This document shows, piece after piece, positions 1 to 6,146 of a DNA stretch of 12,917 bases; within the stretch, counting starts at the first letter, position 1; every line of letters begins with the position of its first letter. A program made the translations under genes and the position numbers. Source of the stretch: Streptosporangiaceae bacterium. GTDB taxonomy: Bacteria; Actinomycetota; Actinomycetes; Streptosporangiales; Streptosporangiaceae. Below the pieces are notes generated by a model. The model searched no databases, was not told the DNA's origin, and was given only the letters and a program-made list of their open reading frames with translations. The stretch is taken from NCBI GenBank assembly GCA_030041195.1, contig JASHOI010000626.1, forward strand, positions 1 through 12,917, given 5' to 3'.

Positions 1-719
1 TCGACCCCGAGCGTCTGCAGGATCTCGGCCGACTTGGCGGACAGCTTCGGCCCGAAGCTCGCCAGCGGCGCGTCGCCGCCGTCGAACAGCAGCACCCGGG
101 CGTCGGCGGGCTCGATGCTGCGGAACTCCGACCGGAGCGTCTTGGTCGCGAGCTCCCGGATCTGCCCGGCGAGCTCCACCCCCGTCGGCCCGGCGCCGAC
201 CAGCGCGAACGTCAGCCAGCCGCGGCGTTCGGCCGGGTCCGCGGCGCTGTCCGCCATCTCGAACGCGCCGTACACCCGGCGCCGGATGGCCAGCGCGTCC
301 TCCAGCGACTTCATGCCGGGAGCCCAGCCCGCGTACTCGGGATGCCCGAAATAGGACTGCTGGACCCCGGCGGCCACGATCAGGTCGTCGTAGCCGTACT
401 CCAGGCGGCCGCCGCCGACCCGCCGCGCGATGACCCGCCGGCCTTCGGCGTCGATGTCGACCACCTCGGCCATCGCGCAGTCGACGTTCTTGTGCTTCTT
501 CAGCAGGTCACGCAGCGGGACAGCGATCTCTCCCTCGGAGAGGATCCCGGTGGCGCACTGGTAGAGCAGCGGCTGGAACAGGTGGTGCTGGGCGCGGTCG
601 ATCAGCGTTACCGAGACGTTGGCCCGCCGCAATCCCCGGGCCGCGTACAGGCCGCCGAAGCCGCCGCCCACGATCACGACCCGGCGCTGGCCGGCCTGGC
701 CCCCTGCTTCGTCTGTCAT
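1..719 (-). CDS. ndh: Type II NADH dehydrogenase-like FAD oxidoreductase (3' end beyond window)
   Basis: The visible 239 N-terminal residues begin with a dinucleotide-binding fold (VVIVGGGFGGLYAAR, residues 14-28), followed by HHLFQPLLYQCATG (45-58), typical of NDH-2 enzymes, then YDDLIVAAG (110-118) and a second Rossmann motif, ALVGAGPTGVELAG (172-185), for the pyridine nucleotide. Enzymes of this family are peripheral membrane flavoproteins that oxidise NADH and reduce quinone without pumping protons. The C-terminal membrane-anchoring part lies beyond the left edge and cannot be judged. The ATG at 719 lies 22 nt after the stop of the zwf-like gene on the same strand, with a G-rich stretch upstream as a weak ribosome site, so co-transcription is likely. 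The family is secure; NADH:quinone activity rather than another NAD(P)/FAD oxidoreductase role is inferred. Confidence 0.85.
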   Translation of the reverse strand, partial: MTDEAGGQAGQRRVVIVGGGFGGLYAARGLRRANVSVTLIDRAQHHLFQPLLYQCATGILSEGEIAVPLRDLLKKHKNVDCAMAEVVDIDAEGRRVIARRVGGGRLEYGYDDLIVAAGVQQSYFGHPEYAGWAPGMKSLEDALAIRRRVYGAFEMADSAADPAERRGWLTFALVGAGPTGVELAGQIRELATKTLRSEFRSIEPADARVLLFDGGDAPLASFGPKLSAKSAEILQTLGV

Positions 720-741
720 CGCCCTGCCCCGTCCTCGTGGT

Positions 742-2118
742 TCAGCCCGCCGGGTTGTACCAGGTGTCCCGTCCCTGGAGCAGCCGGTCGGCCTCCTTCG
801 GCCCCCAGCTGCCCCTGGCGTAGGGATGTACCGGCGTGGCGTTGTCCAGCACCGCGTTCACCACCCGCCACGACGCCTCGACCTGGTCCTGCCCGGAGAA
901 CAGCCAGCGGTCCCCGTCCAGGGCCGCGCCGATGAGCCGGTCGTAGGGCCGCATGTCCGAGCCCTCCTGCCCGGAGAAGGACAGGTCCTCGGGCTGCGGC
1001 TCCAGCCCGGCGCCCGGCTTCTTGCCGGCCAGATGCAGGCCGACGGCGGTCTCCGGCCACACCCGGAACCGCAGCGAGTTGGACACGGCGAACGGCTCGA
1101 TCCCGAACACGTCGTGCGGTGGCCGCTTGAACTTGATGTCGACCTCGGTCGCGGTCACCGGCAGGCACTTGCCCGCGCGGATCAGGATCGGAACTCCGGC
1201 CCAGCGCCAGGAGTCGGCGGCGAGCCGGACAGCGGCGTACGTCTCGGTGGCCGAACCCTGGGCGACGCCGTCCACCTCGAGATAGCCCTCGTACTGGCCG
1301 CGGACCACGTCCTCTGTGGTCAGCGGGCGCAATGCCGAGATCACCCGCGTCTTCGCGTCCGGCCACGAGGCCAGGCCGTGGCCGTCCGGCGGCTCGGCCA
1401 GCACGGTGGCGAGTACCTGCAGCATGTGGTTTTGCAGCACGTCCCTGATCGCCCCGGTCCGGTCGTAGAACTTGCCCCGGTCGGAGACGTCGAACGCCTC
1501 GGCCATCGTGATCTGGATCCGCTCGACGTGATCCCGGTTCAGCAGCGGCTCCAGCGTCGAGTTCGCAAACCGGACGAAGAGCACGTTCTCGACCGGGTCG
1601 AAGGCCAGCCAGTCGTCGACCCGGAAGATGGCGTCCTCAGGGAAGAACTTGTGCATGGTGTCGTTCAGCGCCTGTGAGCTGGCCAGATCGGTGCCGAACG
1701 GCTTCTCGACCATGATCCGGGCATCCTTGGTGCGGCCCGCCGAGGCGATCCCCTCGGCGATCCGCCCGAACAGCGCCGGCGGGACCTCCAGGTAGTAGAG
1801 GAGCTTGGCGGCGTTGCCCACCGCGTCGGACATCGCCTTGTAGGTGCCGTCGTCGCCCAGGTCGCCGTCCACGTAACGCAGCAGGCCCAGCATCTTCTCC
1901 GCCGAGGGTGTGTTCGGGTCCATGTGGTTCAGCTTCAGCGAGGCCACCGCGTAGTCCCGGAACTGCTGCAGGCCCCAGCCGTTCTTCGCCACCCCGACCA
2001 CCGGGACGTCCAGCACTCCGCGGTCCACCAGGCCCACCAGGGCCGGGAAGGTCTCCAGCTTCGCCAGGTCACCGGTCGCCCCGAAGATCACCAGTGCGTC
2101 AACTTGGTCAGTCGCCAT
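742..2118 (-). CDS. zwf: Divergent glucose-6-phosphate dehydrogenase (Zwf1-like)
   Basis: This 458-residue protein has the G6PDH fold markers: GATGDLAK (13-20), EKPFG (138-142), YDRTGAIRDVLQNH (218-231) with the general-base His231, and RAGKCLP (314-320). G6PDH oxidises glucose 6-phosphate to 6-phosphogluconolactone at the entry to the pentose phosphate pathway. Overall wording resembles the mycobacterial Zwf1 (Rv1121) branch, recalled from memory. The usual R-I/V-D-H-Y/F-L-G-K substrate motif reads RVDDWLAFD (166-174), so the phosphate-contacting His and Lys are replaced by Asp169 and Phe173. Glu22 stands where DLAKRK-type proteins have Lys. The ATG at 2118 is chosen because AGGAG lies 6 nt upstream and the fold starts right there; longer in-frame extensions have no such support. 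It leads the ndh-like gene. Substrate is therefore uncertain: it may use another sugar, have low activity, or be catalytically dead. Confidence 0.88.
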   Translation of the reverse strand: MATDQVDALVIFGATGDLAKLETFPALVGLVDRGVLDVPVVGVAKNGWGLQQFRDYAVASLKLNHMDPNTPSAEKMLGLLRYVDGDLGDDGTYKAMSDAVGNAAKLLYYLEVPPALFGRIAEGIASAGRTKDARIMVEKPFGTDLASSQALNDTMHKFFPEDAIFRVDDWLAFDPVENVLFVRFANSTLEPLLNRDHVERIQITMAEAFDVSDRGKFYDRTGAIRDVLQNHMLQVLATVLAEPPDGHGLASWPDAKTRVISALRPLTTEDVVRGQYEGYLEVDGVAQGSATETYAAVRLAADSWRWAGVPILIRAGKCLPVTATEVDIKFKRPPHDVFGIEPFAVSNSLRFRVWPETAVGLHLAGKKPGAGLEPQPEDLSFSGQEGSDMRPYDRLIGAALDGDRWLFSGQDQVEASWRVVNAVLDNATPVHPYARGSWGPKEADRLLQGRDTWYNPAG

Positions 2119-2209
2119 GCGAGCTCCTCTTAGGTTGGGCGCGCTGTCCATGGGACCGCTACCGCGCGCTACTGACATCATTCCAAGCGGGTGAGGGCAA
2201 TATGCGGGC
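2119..2209. promoter_or_regulatory. Divergent intergenic region between zwf and the cyclase gene
   Basis: These 91 nt must hold the promoters for both the leftward zwf-ndh unit and the rightward cyclase gene, since the two starts face away from each other. AGGAG upstream of zwf is clear. CAATAT at 2198-2203 is the only AT-rich hexamer near the cyclase start and could be a -10 element, but no convincing -35 lies at 17 nt. No strong palindrome was seen. Confidence 0.45.
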
Positions 2210-2213
2210 ATGA
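2202..2213 (+). other. Three-codon mini-ORF overlapping the cyclase start
   Basis: ATG CGG GCA TGA sits 5 nt after a GAGGG element (2193-2197), and its stop overlaps the ATG of the cyclase gene at 2210 in an ATGA arrangement. The cyclase ATG itself is about 12 nt from that Shine-Dalgarno, so ribosomes may load on the mini-ORF and restart. This is an inference from spacing only. Confidence 0.3.
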
Positions 2214-3157
2214 CCACACGGGGAAATCAGCGACGCCCGCCCGCCCTGGACAGCGCCGCTTTCAGCGCCCTTTACACCAGGCTCCGGAATGCCACCCCCT
2301 GGGGACCCGATGACCGGCGCGGCGGCCTGAACTACATCACGCCGGCGCAGGTGCTGGCCGCGGTTGCCGAGGTCCGCCTGGGCCGGACGACGTCGCTCGA
2401 GGCCCCGATCGAGGGCCGACCGGCGGCGGACAACCCCCAACCGGCCGTGCACGAGATGACCGGCACCGGTACCCAGGCCGACCCGGCCGGGCTGACCTTT
2501 GCCATGGACCGGCTGGCCATGAACGTGCACGGGAACGCCGACAGCCACATCGACGCGCTGTGCCACGTCATGTACCAGGCCAGGCTCTACAACGGCGTGC
2601 CCGCCGGCACGGTCACCGCGGGCGGGGCCGCGGAGCTGTCCATCGGCCTGGCCAGGGACGGGATCGTCGGGCGCGGCGTGCTGCTGGACATCCCGCGGCT
2701 GCGCGGGGTCCGCTGGCTGGAGCCAGGGGATCACGTCACCGCCGGCGACCTGACCCGGGCCGAGCAGGCCCAGCAGGTCCGGGTCGGCCGGGGTGACCTG
2801 CTGTTCGTCCGGGTCGGCCACCGGCTGCGGCGCGCCGAGATGGGCCCGTGGGACTCGGCCGCCACGCACGCCGGGCTGCATCCCGCCGCGATGGAGTTCG
2901 TGGCGGAGCGGCGGGTGGCGGTGCTGGGCAGCGACAGCAACAACGACACCTCCCCCAGCGCGGCCGAGGGCGTCGACTTTCCGGTGCACGTGCTGGCGGT
3001 GAACGCGATGGGCCTGCACCTGCTCGACTGGCTGCAATTCGACGGCCTTGTCCCGCTCTGCACCGAGGCGGGCCGCTGGTCGTTCTGCTGCGTGATCGCG
3101 CCGCTGCGGCTGGAGCACGGGACCGGCTCTCCGGTCAACCCGATCGCGATCTTGTAG
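2210..3157 (+). CDS. Cyclase-family metal-dependent hydrolase (kynurenine formamidase-like fold)
   Basis: This 315-residue protein belongs to the putative cyclase/arylformamidase superfamily. Residues 107-119 read HGNADSHIDALCH, the variant of the metal-binding H-x-G-T-H-x-D-x(3)-H motif seen in the longer actinobacterial branch. VLGSDSNND (238-246) and HVLAVNAMGLHLLDWL (260-275) form the second conserved part, and GSPVNPIAIL closes the protein as is usual. Members hydrolyse amides, lactones or cyclic compounds such as formylkynurenine or isatin; no pathway neighbour here fixes the substrate. There is no signal peptide, so it is probably cytoplasmic. The ATG at 2210 follows a three-codon mini-ORF. 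Its last 23 nt are antisense to the end of cydB, which runs the other way, so no terminator separates the two. Confidence 0.85.
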   Translation: MTTRGNQRRPPALDSAAFSALYTRLRNATPWGPDDRRGGLNYITPAQVLAAVAEVRLGRTTSLEAPIEGRPAADNPQPAVHEMTGTGTQADPAGLTFAMDRLAMNVHGNADSHIDALCHVMYQARLYNGVPAGTVTAGGAAELSIGLARDGIVGRGVLLDIPRLRGVRWLEPGDHVTAGDLTRAEQAQQVRVGRGDLLFVRVGHRLRRAEMGPWDSAATHAGLHPAAMEFVAERRVAVLGSDSNNDTSPSAAEGVDFPVHVLAVNAMGLHLLDWLQFDGLVPLCTEAGRWSFCCVIAPLRLEHGTGSPVNPIAIL

Positions 3158-4196
3158 CGCGCGGTTGCGGCACCGGCGACGGGGCGTTGGCGTTCTGGCC
3201 CGACGGCGGCAGGAAGTCGTGACGGCTGACGCGCCGGCGGAACACGTAGTACGTCCAGGACTGGTACGCGAGCACGAACGGCATGAAGATCACGACAACC
3301 ACGGTCATGACCGTGAGCGCGTAGTGCCCGGACGCGGTGTTGTGCACGGTCAGGCTGAACGCCGGGCTGGTGCTGGACACCATCACCCGCGGGTACAGGT
3401 CGACGAAGATGGCCAGGACGCAGCCGGCCATCGTGACCGTGGTCGCGACGAACGCCCAGCCCTCGCTGCGGCCGTAGACCAGCCAGACCGTGGCGATCGC
3501 GGCCAGGAAGGCGGCGAGCTCGACGGGGTTGAGCAGTGCCCCCTTGCCGGCGATGGCGTGCGTCCAGCACACGAACGCCAGGACCAGCAGGCCGGTCACC
3601 GGCGCTATCCGCCGGGCCAGCCGCCGGGCCCGCTGCCGCATGTCACCGGTGGTCTTCAGGGACAGGAACGTGGCGCCGTGCAGCAGGCAGATCGCCACGA
3701 ACGTGATGCCGGTGAACACGCCGTATGGCTGCAGCAGCGTCCAGAACGACCCGGTGTACTCGTGGCTGGCGTTGATCGGCAGCCCGTGCAGCAGGTCGCC
3801 GAGGGCCACGCCGAGCAGCAGCGGGGCCAGCACGCTGCCGACGGTCAGCGCCGCGTCCCAGGTCCGGCGCCAGCGTGCCGCGCCCCGCTTGCCGCGGTAC
3901 TCGAAGGCGACGCCGCGCACGATCAGGGCGGCCAGGAGCAATACCAACGCCAGGTAAAACCCGGAGAACCAGGTCGCGTACCAGCCCGGGAACGCGGCGA
4001 AGATCGCGGCCCCGGCCACGATCAGCCAGACCTCGTTGCCGTCCCACAGCGGGCCGATCGTGTTGATCGCGGCCCGCCGGCCCGGCTCGTCAGCGCCGAC
4101 CGCGTCGTGCAGCATGCCGACCCCGAAGTCGAAGCCCTCCAGGACGAAGAACCCGGTCCACAGGACCGCGATGACGATGAACCAGAACGGGATCAT
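3135..4196 (-). CDS. cydB: Cytochrome bd quinol oxidase subunit II
   Basis: This 353-residue polytopic membrane protein pairs with CydA in cytochrome bd oxidase, which reduces oxygen to water with quinol and does not pump protons. WTGFFVLEGFDFGVGML (13-29) is the characteristic first helix, and GPLWDGNEVWL (48-58) carries the conserved Trp57 region. Several hydrophobic helices follow, for example around 75-95, 115-135, 160-180, 200-217, 225-241, 247-266 and 292-312. The ATG at 4196 lies 8 nt after the cydA stop, with GAGG and GGAG inside the end of cydA, so translation is coupled. The last roughly 30 residues are a polar, Pro/Arg/Ser-rich tail without recognised function. No cydDC genes follow; the next gene is the convergent cyclase, overlapping by 23 nt. 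Confidence 0.96.
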   Translation of the reverse strand: MIPFWFIVIAVLWTGFFVLEGFDFGVGMLHDAVGADEPGRRAAINTIGPLWDGNEVWLIVAGAAIFAAFPGWYATWFSGFYLALVLLLAALIVRGVAFEYRGKRGAARWRRTWDAALTVGSVLAPLLLGVALGDLLHGLPINASHEYTGSFWTLLQPYGVFTGITFVAICLLHGATFLSLKTTGDMRQRARRLARRIAPVTGLLVLAFVCWTHAIAGKGALLNPVELAAFLAAIATVWLVYGRSEGWAFVATTVTMAGCVLAIFVDLYPRVMVSSTSPAFSLTVHNTASGHYALTVMTVVVVIFMPFVLAYQSWTYYVFRRRVSRHDFLPPSGQNANAPSPVPQPRATRSRSG

Positions 4197-4204
4197 CTCC
4201 GACC

Positions 4205-5590
4205 TCAGTACTGGACGGCCGGAACGGGCGCGTCCGCCTCGGTTTGGCTGCGCTCGGCCGGCAGCTGTTCGCGGGCGTACTTCAGCATCAGCAGGAAGTC
4301 GACGACGCCGAGAACGGCGTACAGCACCACAAACCCGCCCAGGCTGATCGCCACGTCGGTGGTGGACACCGACGGCGACGCCGCGTTCTTGGTGAGCATG
4401 ATGCCCTGGATGATCCACGGCTGGCGGCCGCTCTCGGTCAGCAGCCAGCCCGCGGTGTTCATCAGGAACGGCAGCACGGCGCCCCAGATCGCCACCCACA
4501 GGAACCGGCGGGAGGTGGCCAGCTTCCGGCGCCGGATCAGCCACAGCCCGCACAGCCCGATCAGCAGCACCAGCACCCCGGTGTAGGCCATCACCCGCAT
4601 CGACCAGTACTGGATGAACACGTTCGGCACGTAGTAGCCGGGCCCGTATGCCTTGCTGTACTGGGCCTGCAGCGGGTTGAGGCCGATCACCTTGCCGTTC
4701 CAGCGGTTGGTGGCCAGCAGCGAGAGCAGGTGCGGGATCGCCAGGATCTGGGTCGGGGTCTGGTCCCGGTTGCCGCCGCCGATCTGGAACAGCGAGAACG
4801 AGCACGGCTGGCAGGTGGTCCACTGCGCCTCCGCCGCGGCGATCTTCATCGGCTGGTAGCGCGCCTCGATCACGCCCAGCTCGTCGCCCACCAGCATCGC
4901 GAACAAGATCGCCGGGACCAGCACCACCAGCGCCAGCCGCGCCGACCGGGTGAACACGCCCCGGTCGCCGCCGTGCCGCAGCTGCCACGCCGACACCGCG
5001 AGCATCACCGCGGCGCCGGTGACCAGCGATGCGAACAGGACCTTGGCGTACCCCCAGACGAACACCGGGTTGGTCAGCAGCGCCCAGATATCGGTCAGCT
5101 GCGGCTGGCCGTGCCGCATCACGTAGCCGACCGGGTGCTGCATCCAGGAGTTGGCGGCCATGATGAACGCCGCCGACAGCACCGAGCCGGCCGCGACCGC
5201 CCAGATCGTGAGCAGGTGAACCCGGCGGGGCAGCTTGTCCCAGCCGAACAGCCACAACCCGAGGAAGGTCGACTCCAGGAAGAACGCGCCCAGGCCCTCG
5301 ATCGCCAGCGGCGCGCCGAAGATGTTGCCGACCATCCGGGAGTAGGCCGACCAGTTCATACCGAACTCGAACTCCTGCACCAGCCCGGTGACCACGCCGA
5401 TCGCCACGTTGATCACCAGCAGCGTGCCGAAGAACCGGGTCAGCCGCAGGTACTCGTCGCGCCGGCTGCGGTGCCAGGCGGTCTGCAGCAGCGCGGTCAG
5501 GAACGCCAGCCCGATCGTGACCGGGACGAACAGGAAATGGTTGATCGACGTGAACGCGAACTGCCAGCGCGCAAGATCGACGTTCAGCAT
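4205..5590 (-). CDS. cydA: Cytochrome bd quinol oxidase subunit I, with Lys at the heme b558 His position
   Basis: This 461-residue protein is the heme- and quinol-binding subunit of cytochrome bd. Visible conserved sites are His18 (E. coli His19), Glu98 and Glu106 of the helix AIEGLGAFFLESTFLGLW, the Q-loop pair Lys249/Glu254 in QPMKIAAAEAQW, Met334 in YWSMRVM (E. coli Met393), and Glu386/Arg389 in TESGRQPW. The quinol site and the other heme sites are therefore kept. The helix FVWGYAKVLFASLVTGA (177-193) aligns without gaps to the E. coli segment ending in ASGYVTGA, which places Lys183 (codon AAG, 5042-5044) where E. coli has His186, the low-spin heme b558 ligand. The ATG at 5590 starts 3 nt after the stop of the upstream small membrane protein, implying coupled translation. 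Family identity is certain; the effect of the substitution is unknown. Confidence 0.96.
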   Translation of the reverse strand: MLNVDLARWQFAFTSINHFLFVPVTIGLAFLTALLQTAWHRSRRDEYLRLTRFFGTLLVINVAIGVVTGLVQEFEFGMNWSAYSRMVGNIFGAPLAIEGLGAFFLESTFLGLWLFGWDKLPRRVHLLTIWAVAAGSVLSAAFIMAANSWMQHPVGYVMRHGQPQLTDIWALLTNPVFVWGYAKVLFASLVTGAAVMLAVSAWQLRHGGDRGVFTRSARLALVVLVPAILFAMLVGDELGVIEARYQPMKIAAAEAQWTTCQPCSFSLFQIGGGNRDQTPTQILAIPHLLSLLATNRWNGKVIGLNPLQAQYSKAYGPGYYVPNVFIQYWSMRVMAYTGVLVLLIGLCGLWLIRRRKLATSRRFLWVAIWGAVLPFLMNTAGWLLTESGRQPWIIQGIMLTKNAASPSVSTTDVAISLGGFVVLYAVLGVVDFLLMLKYAREQLPAERSQTEADAPVPAVQY

Positions 5591-5593
5591 CTG

Positions 5594-5887
5594 TTACGAG
5601 CTGCGGGTGCCAGCGGCGGCGGGCCCGTTCTGCCAGGCGTTGGCGCCGGCCGCGGCACCGGCGGCCGCGGCCGCCCTGGCCTGTGCCAGCTTGAGCTTCG
5701 CGACCTCGCTCGGCGGGATCTCCATCTCCCTGACCCACTGCCGGGTGGCGGCGAGCAGGTGGGCGCCGCCGATGACCAAGCCCGCCAGCGCGAGCACGCC
5801 GCCGGCCGCGATCAGCGCGCCCCCGGTCACCAGCGGGGCAGACCGCACCTGCGGTCCTGACCTGCCCTTAACACCGTTGTTAGCCAT
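5594..5887 (-). CDS. Small single-pass membrane protein at the head of the cyd operon
   Basis: This 97-residue protein has a short polar N-terminus, one long hydrophobic stretch rich in Gly, Ala, Leu and Val (about 18-47), then the charged segment RQWVREMEIPPSEVAKLKLA (49-68) and an Ala-rich helix ending in Trp85. It probably spans the membrane once with a soluble helical tail. I do not recognise a characterised family, though the segment EIPPSE-x-AKLK looks familiar from uncharacterised actinobacterial proteins. The ATG at 5887 has AGGGA about 9 nt upstream. Its stop is 3 nt from the cydA start, so it is made together with CydA and CydB. A role as accessory subunit or assembly factor, by analogy with the much shorter CydX and CydS, is a guess from position only. 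Confidence 0.8.
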   Translation of the reverse strand: MANNGVKGRSGPQVRSAPLVTGGALIAAGGVLALAGLVIGGAHLLAATRQWVREMEIPPSEVAKLKLAQARAAAAAGAAAGANAWQNGPAAAGTRSS

Positions 5888-5910
5888 GATTCCATCCCTG
5901 AGCGTTCAGC

Positions 5911-5932
5911 CAGTGATCGTCGATGGTCACTG
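5911..5932. promoter_or_regulatory. Candidate operator upstream of the cyd operon
   Basis: CAGTGA-N10-TCACTG is a hyphenated palindrome in which 9 of 11 base pairs are symmetric across 22 bp. It ends 24 nt before the ATG of the small membrane protein, where a repressor would block transcription or a leader would be transcribed. The half-sites GTGA/TCAC recall Crp/Fnr and Rex sites, but the 10-nt gap is wrong for both (6 nt expected). Confidence 0.45.
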
Positions 5933-5966
5933 TTGCGAGCCGCGCGGCGCCGGGCATCATCCGGTC

Positions 5967-5980
5967 CGGGTGATTACCCG
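5967..5980. promoter_or_regulatory. Short palindrome CGGGT-N4-ACCCG in the divergent region
   Basis: Five-base arms flank GATT, giving a 14-bp dyad in otherwise GC-rich DNA. On the minus strand the centre reads TAATCA, which could overlap a -10 element of the cyd operon. It directly abuts the GC hairpin at 5981-6003. Function is inferred only from symmetry and place. Confidence 0.3.
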
Positions 5981-6003
5981 CGCCGGGCCCGGCCGGCCCG
6001 GCG
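5981..6003. repeat. Perfect 9-bp GC inverted repeat (hairpin)
   Basis: CGCCGGGCC (5981-5989) is repeated inverted as GGCCCGGCG (5995-6003) around a 5-nt loop. It has no T-run and lies between divergent starts, so it is not a terminator for either neighbour. It could form a leader hairpin of the GMC 1 transcript, be a protein site, or be chance in DNA this GC-rich. Confidence 0.4.
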
Positions 6004-6146
6004 GGACCGGGGCGCGGATAAGGCAGGCCGGGGCTTGCGGCGGGCGCAGATGGGCGCTGACGTGGGCTTCGGCCACGCCCCTCGCCCGGGCACCGTCACC
6101 CCGAAGGTGTGATGCACGGAGCGCGGGCGCCAGCGATCGTGGGCGC

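Larger units (their letters stand above)
5888..6146. promoter_or_regulatory. Divergent control region between the cyd operon and GMC oxidoreductase 1
   Basis: These 259 nt separate two divergently transcribed units and must hold both promoters. They contain a CAGTGA/TCACTG dyad (5911-5932), a CGGGT/ACCCG dyad (5967-5980) and a 9-bp GC hairpin (5981-6003), listed separately. A short CACC-N5-GGTG repeat lies at 6097-6109. No confident -35/-10 pair was found for either direction; TAAT inside the second dyad is the only AT-rich patch suited to a leftward -10. No additional gene is apparent. Confidence 0.6.

Noticed and set aside
742..2217. Longer zwf starting at 2217
   Set aside because: The extra 33 residues would cross the divergent spacer and the cyclase start, and have no fold content. 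The ATG at 2118 has a proper AGGAG.
4244..5860. Long plus-strand open frame antisense to cydA
   Set aside because: It is Arg/Gly/Gln/His-rich, has no membrane or domain pattern, and arises because GC-rich codons leave few stops on the opposite strand. CydA is unmistakable there.
5911..5932. Crp/Fnr or Rex binding site
   Set aside because: The half-sites look similar, but the spacing between GTGA and TCAC is 10 nt and not the 6 nt these regulators use.
5981..6003. Rho-independent terminator
   Set aside because: A strong stem but no T-run on either side, and no gene ends there.
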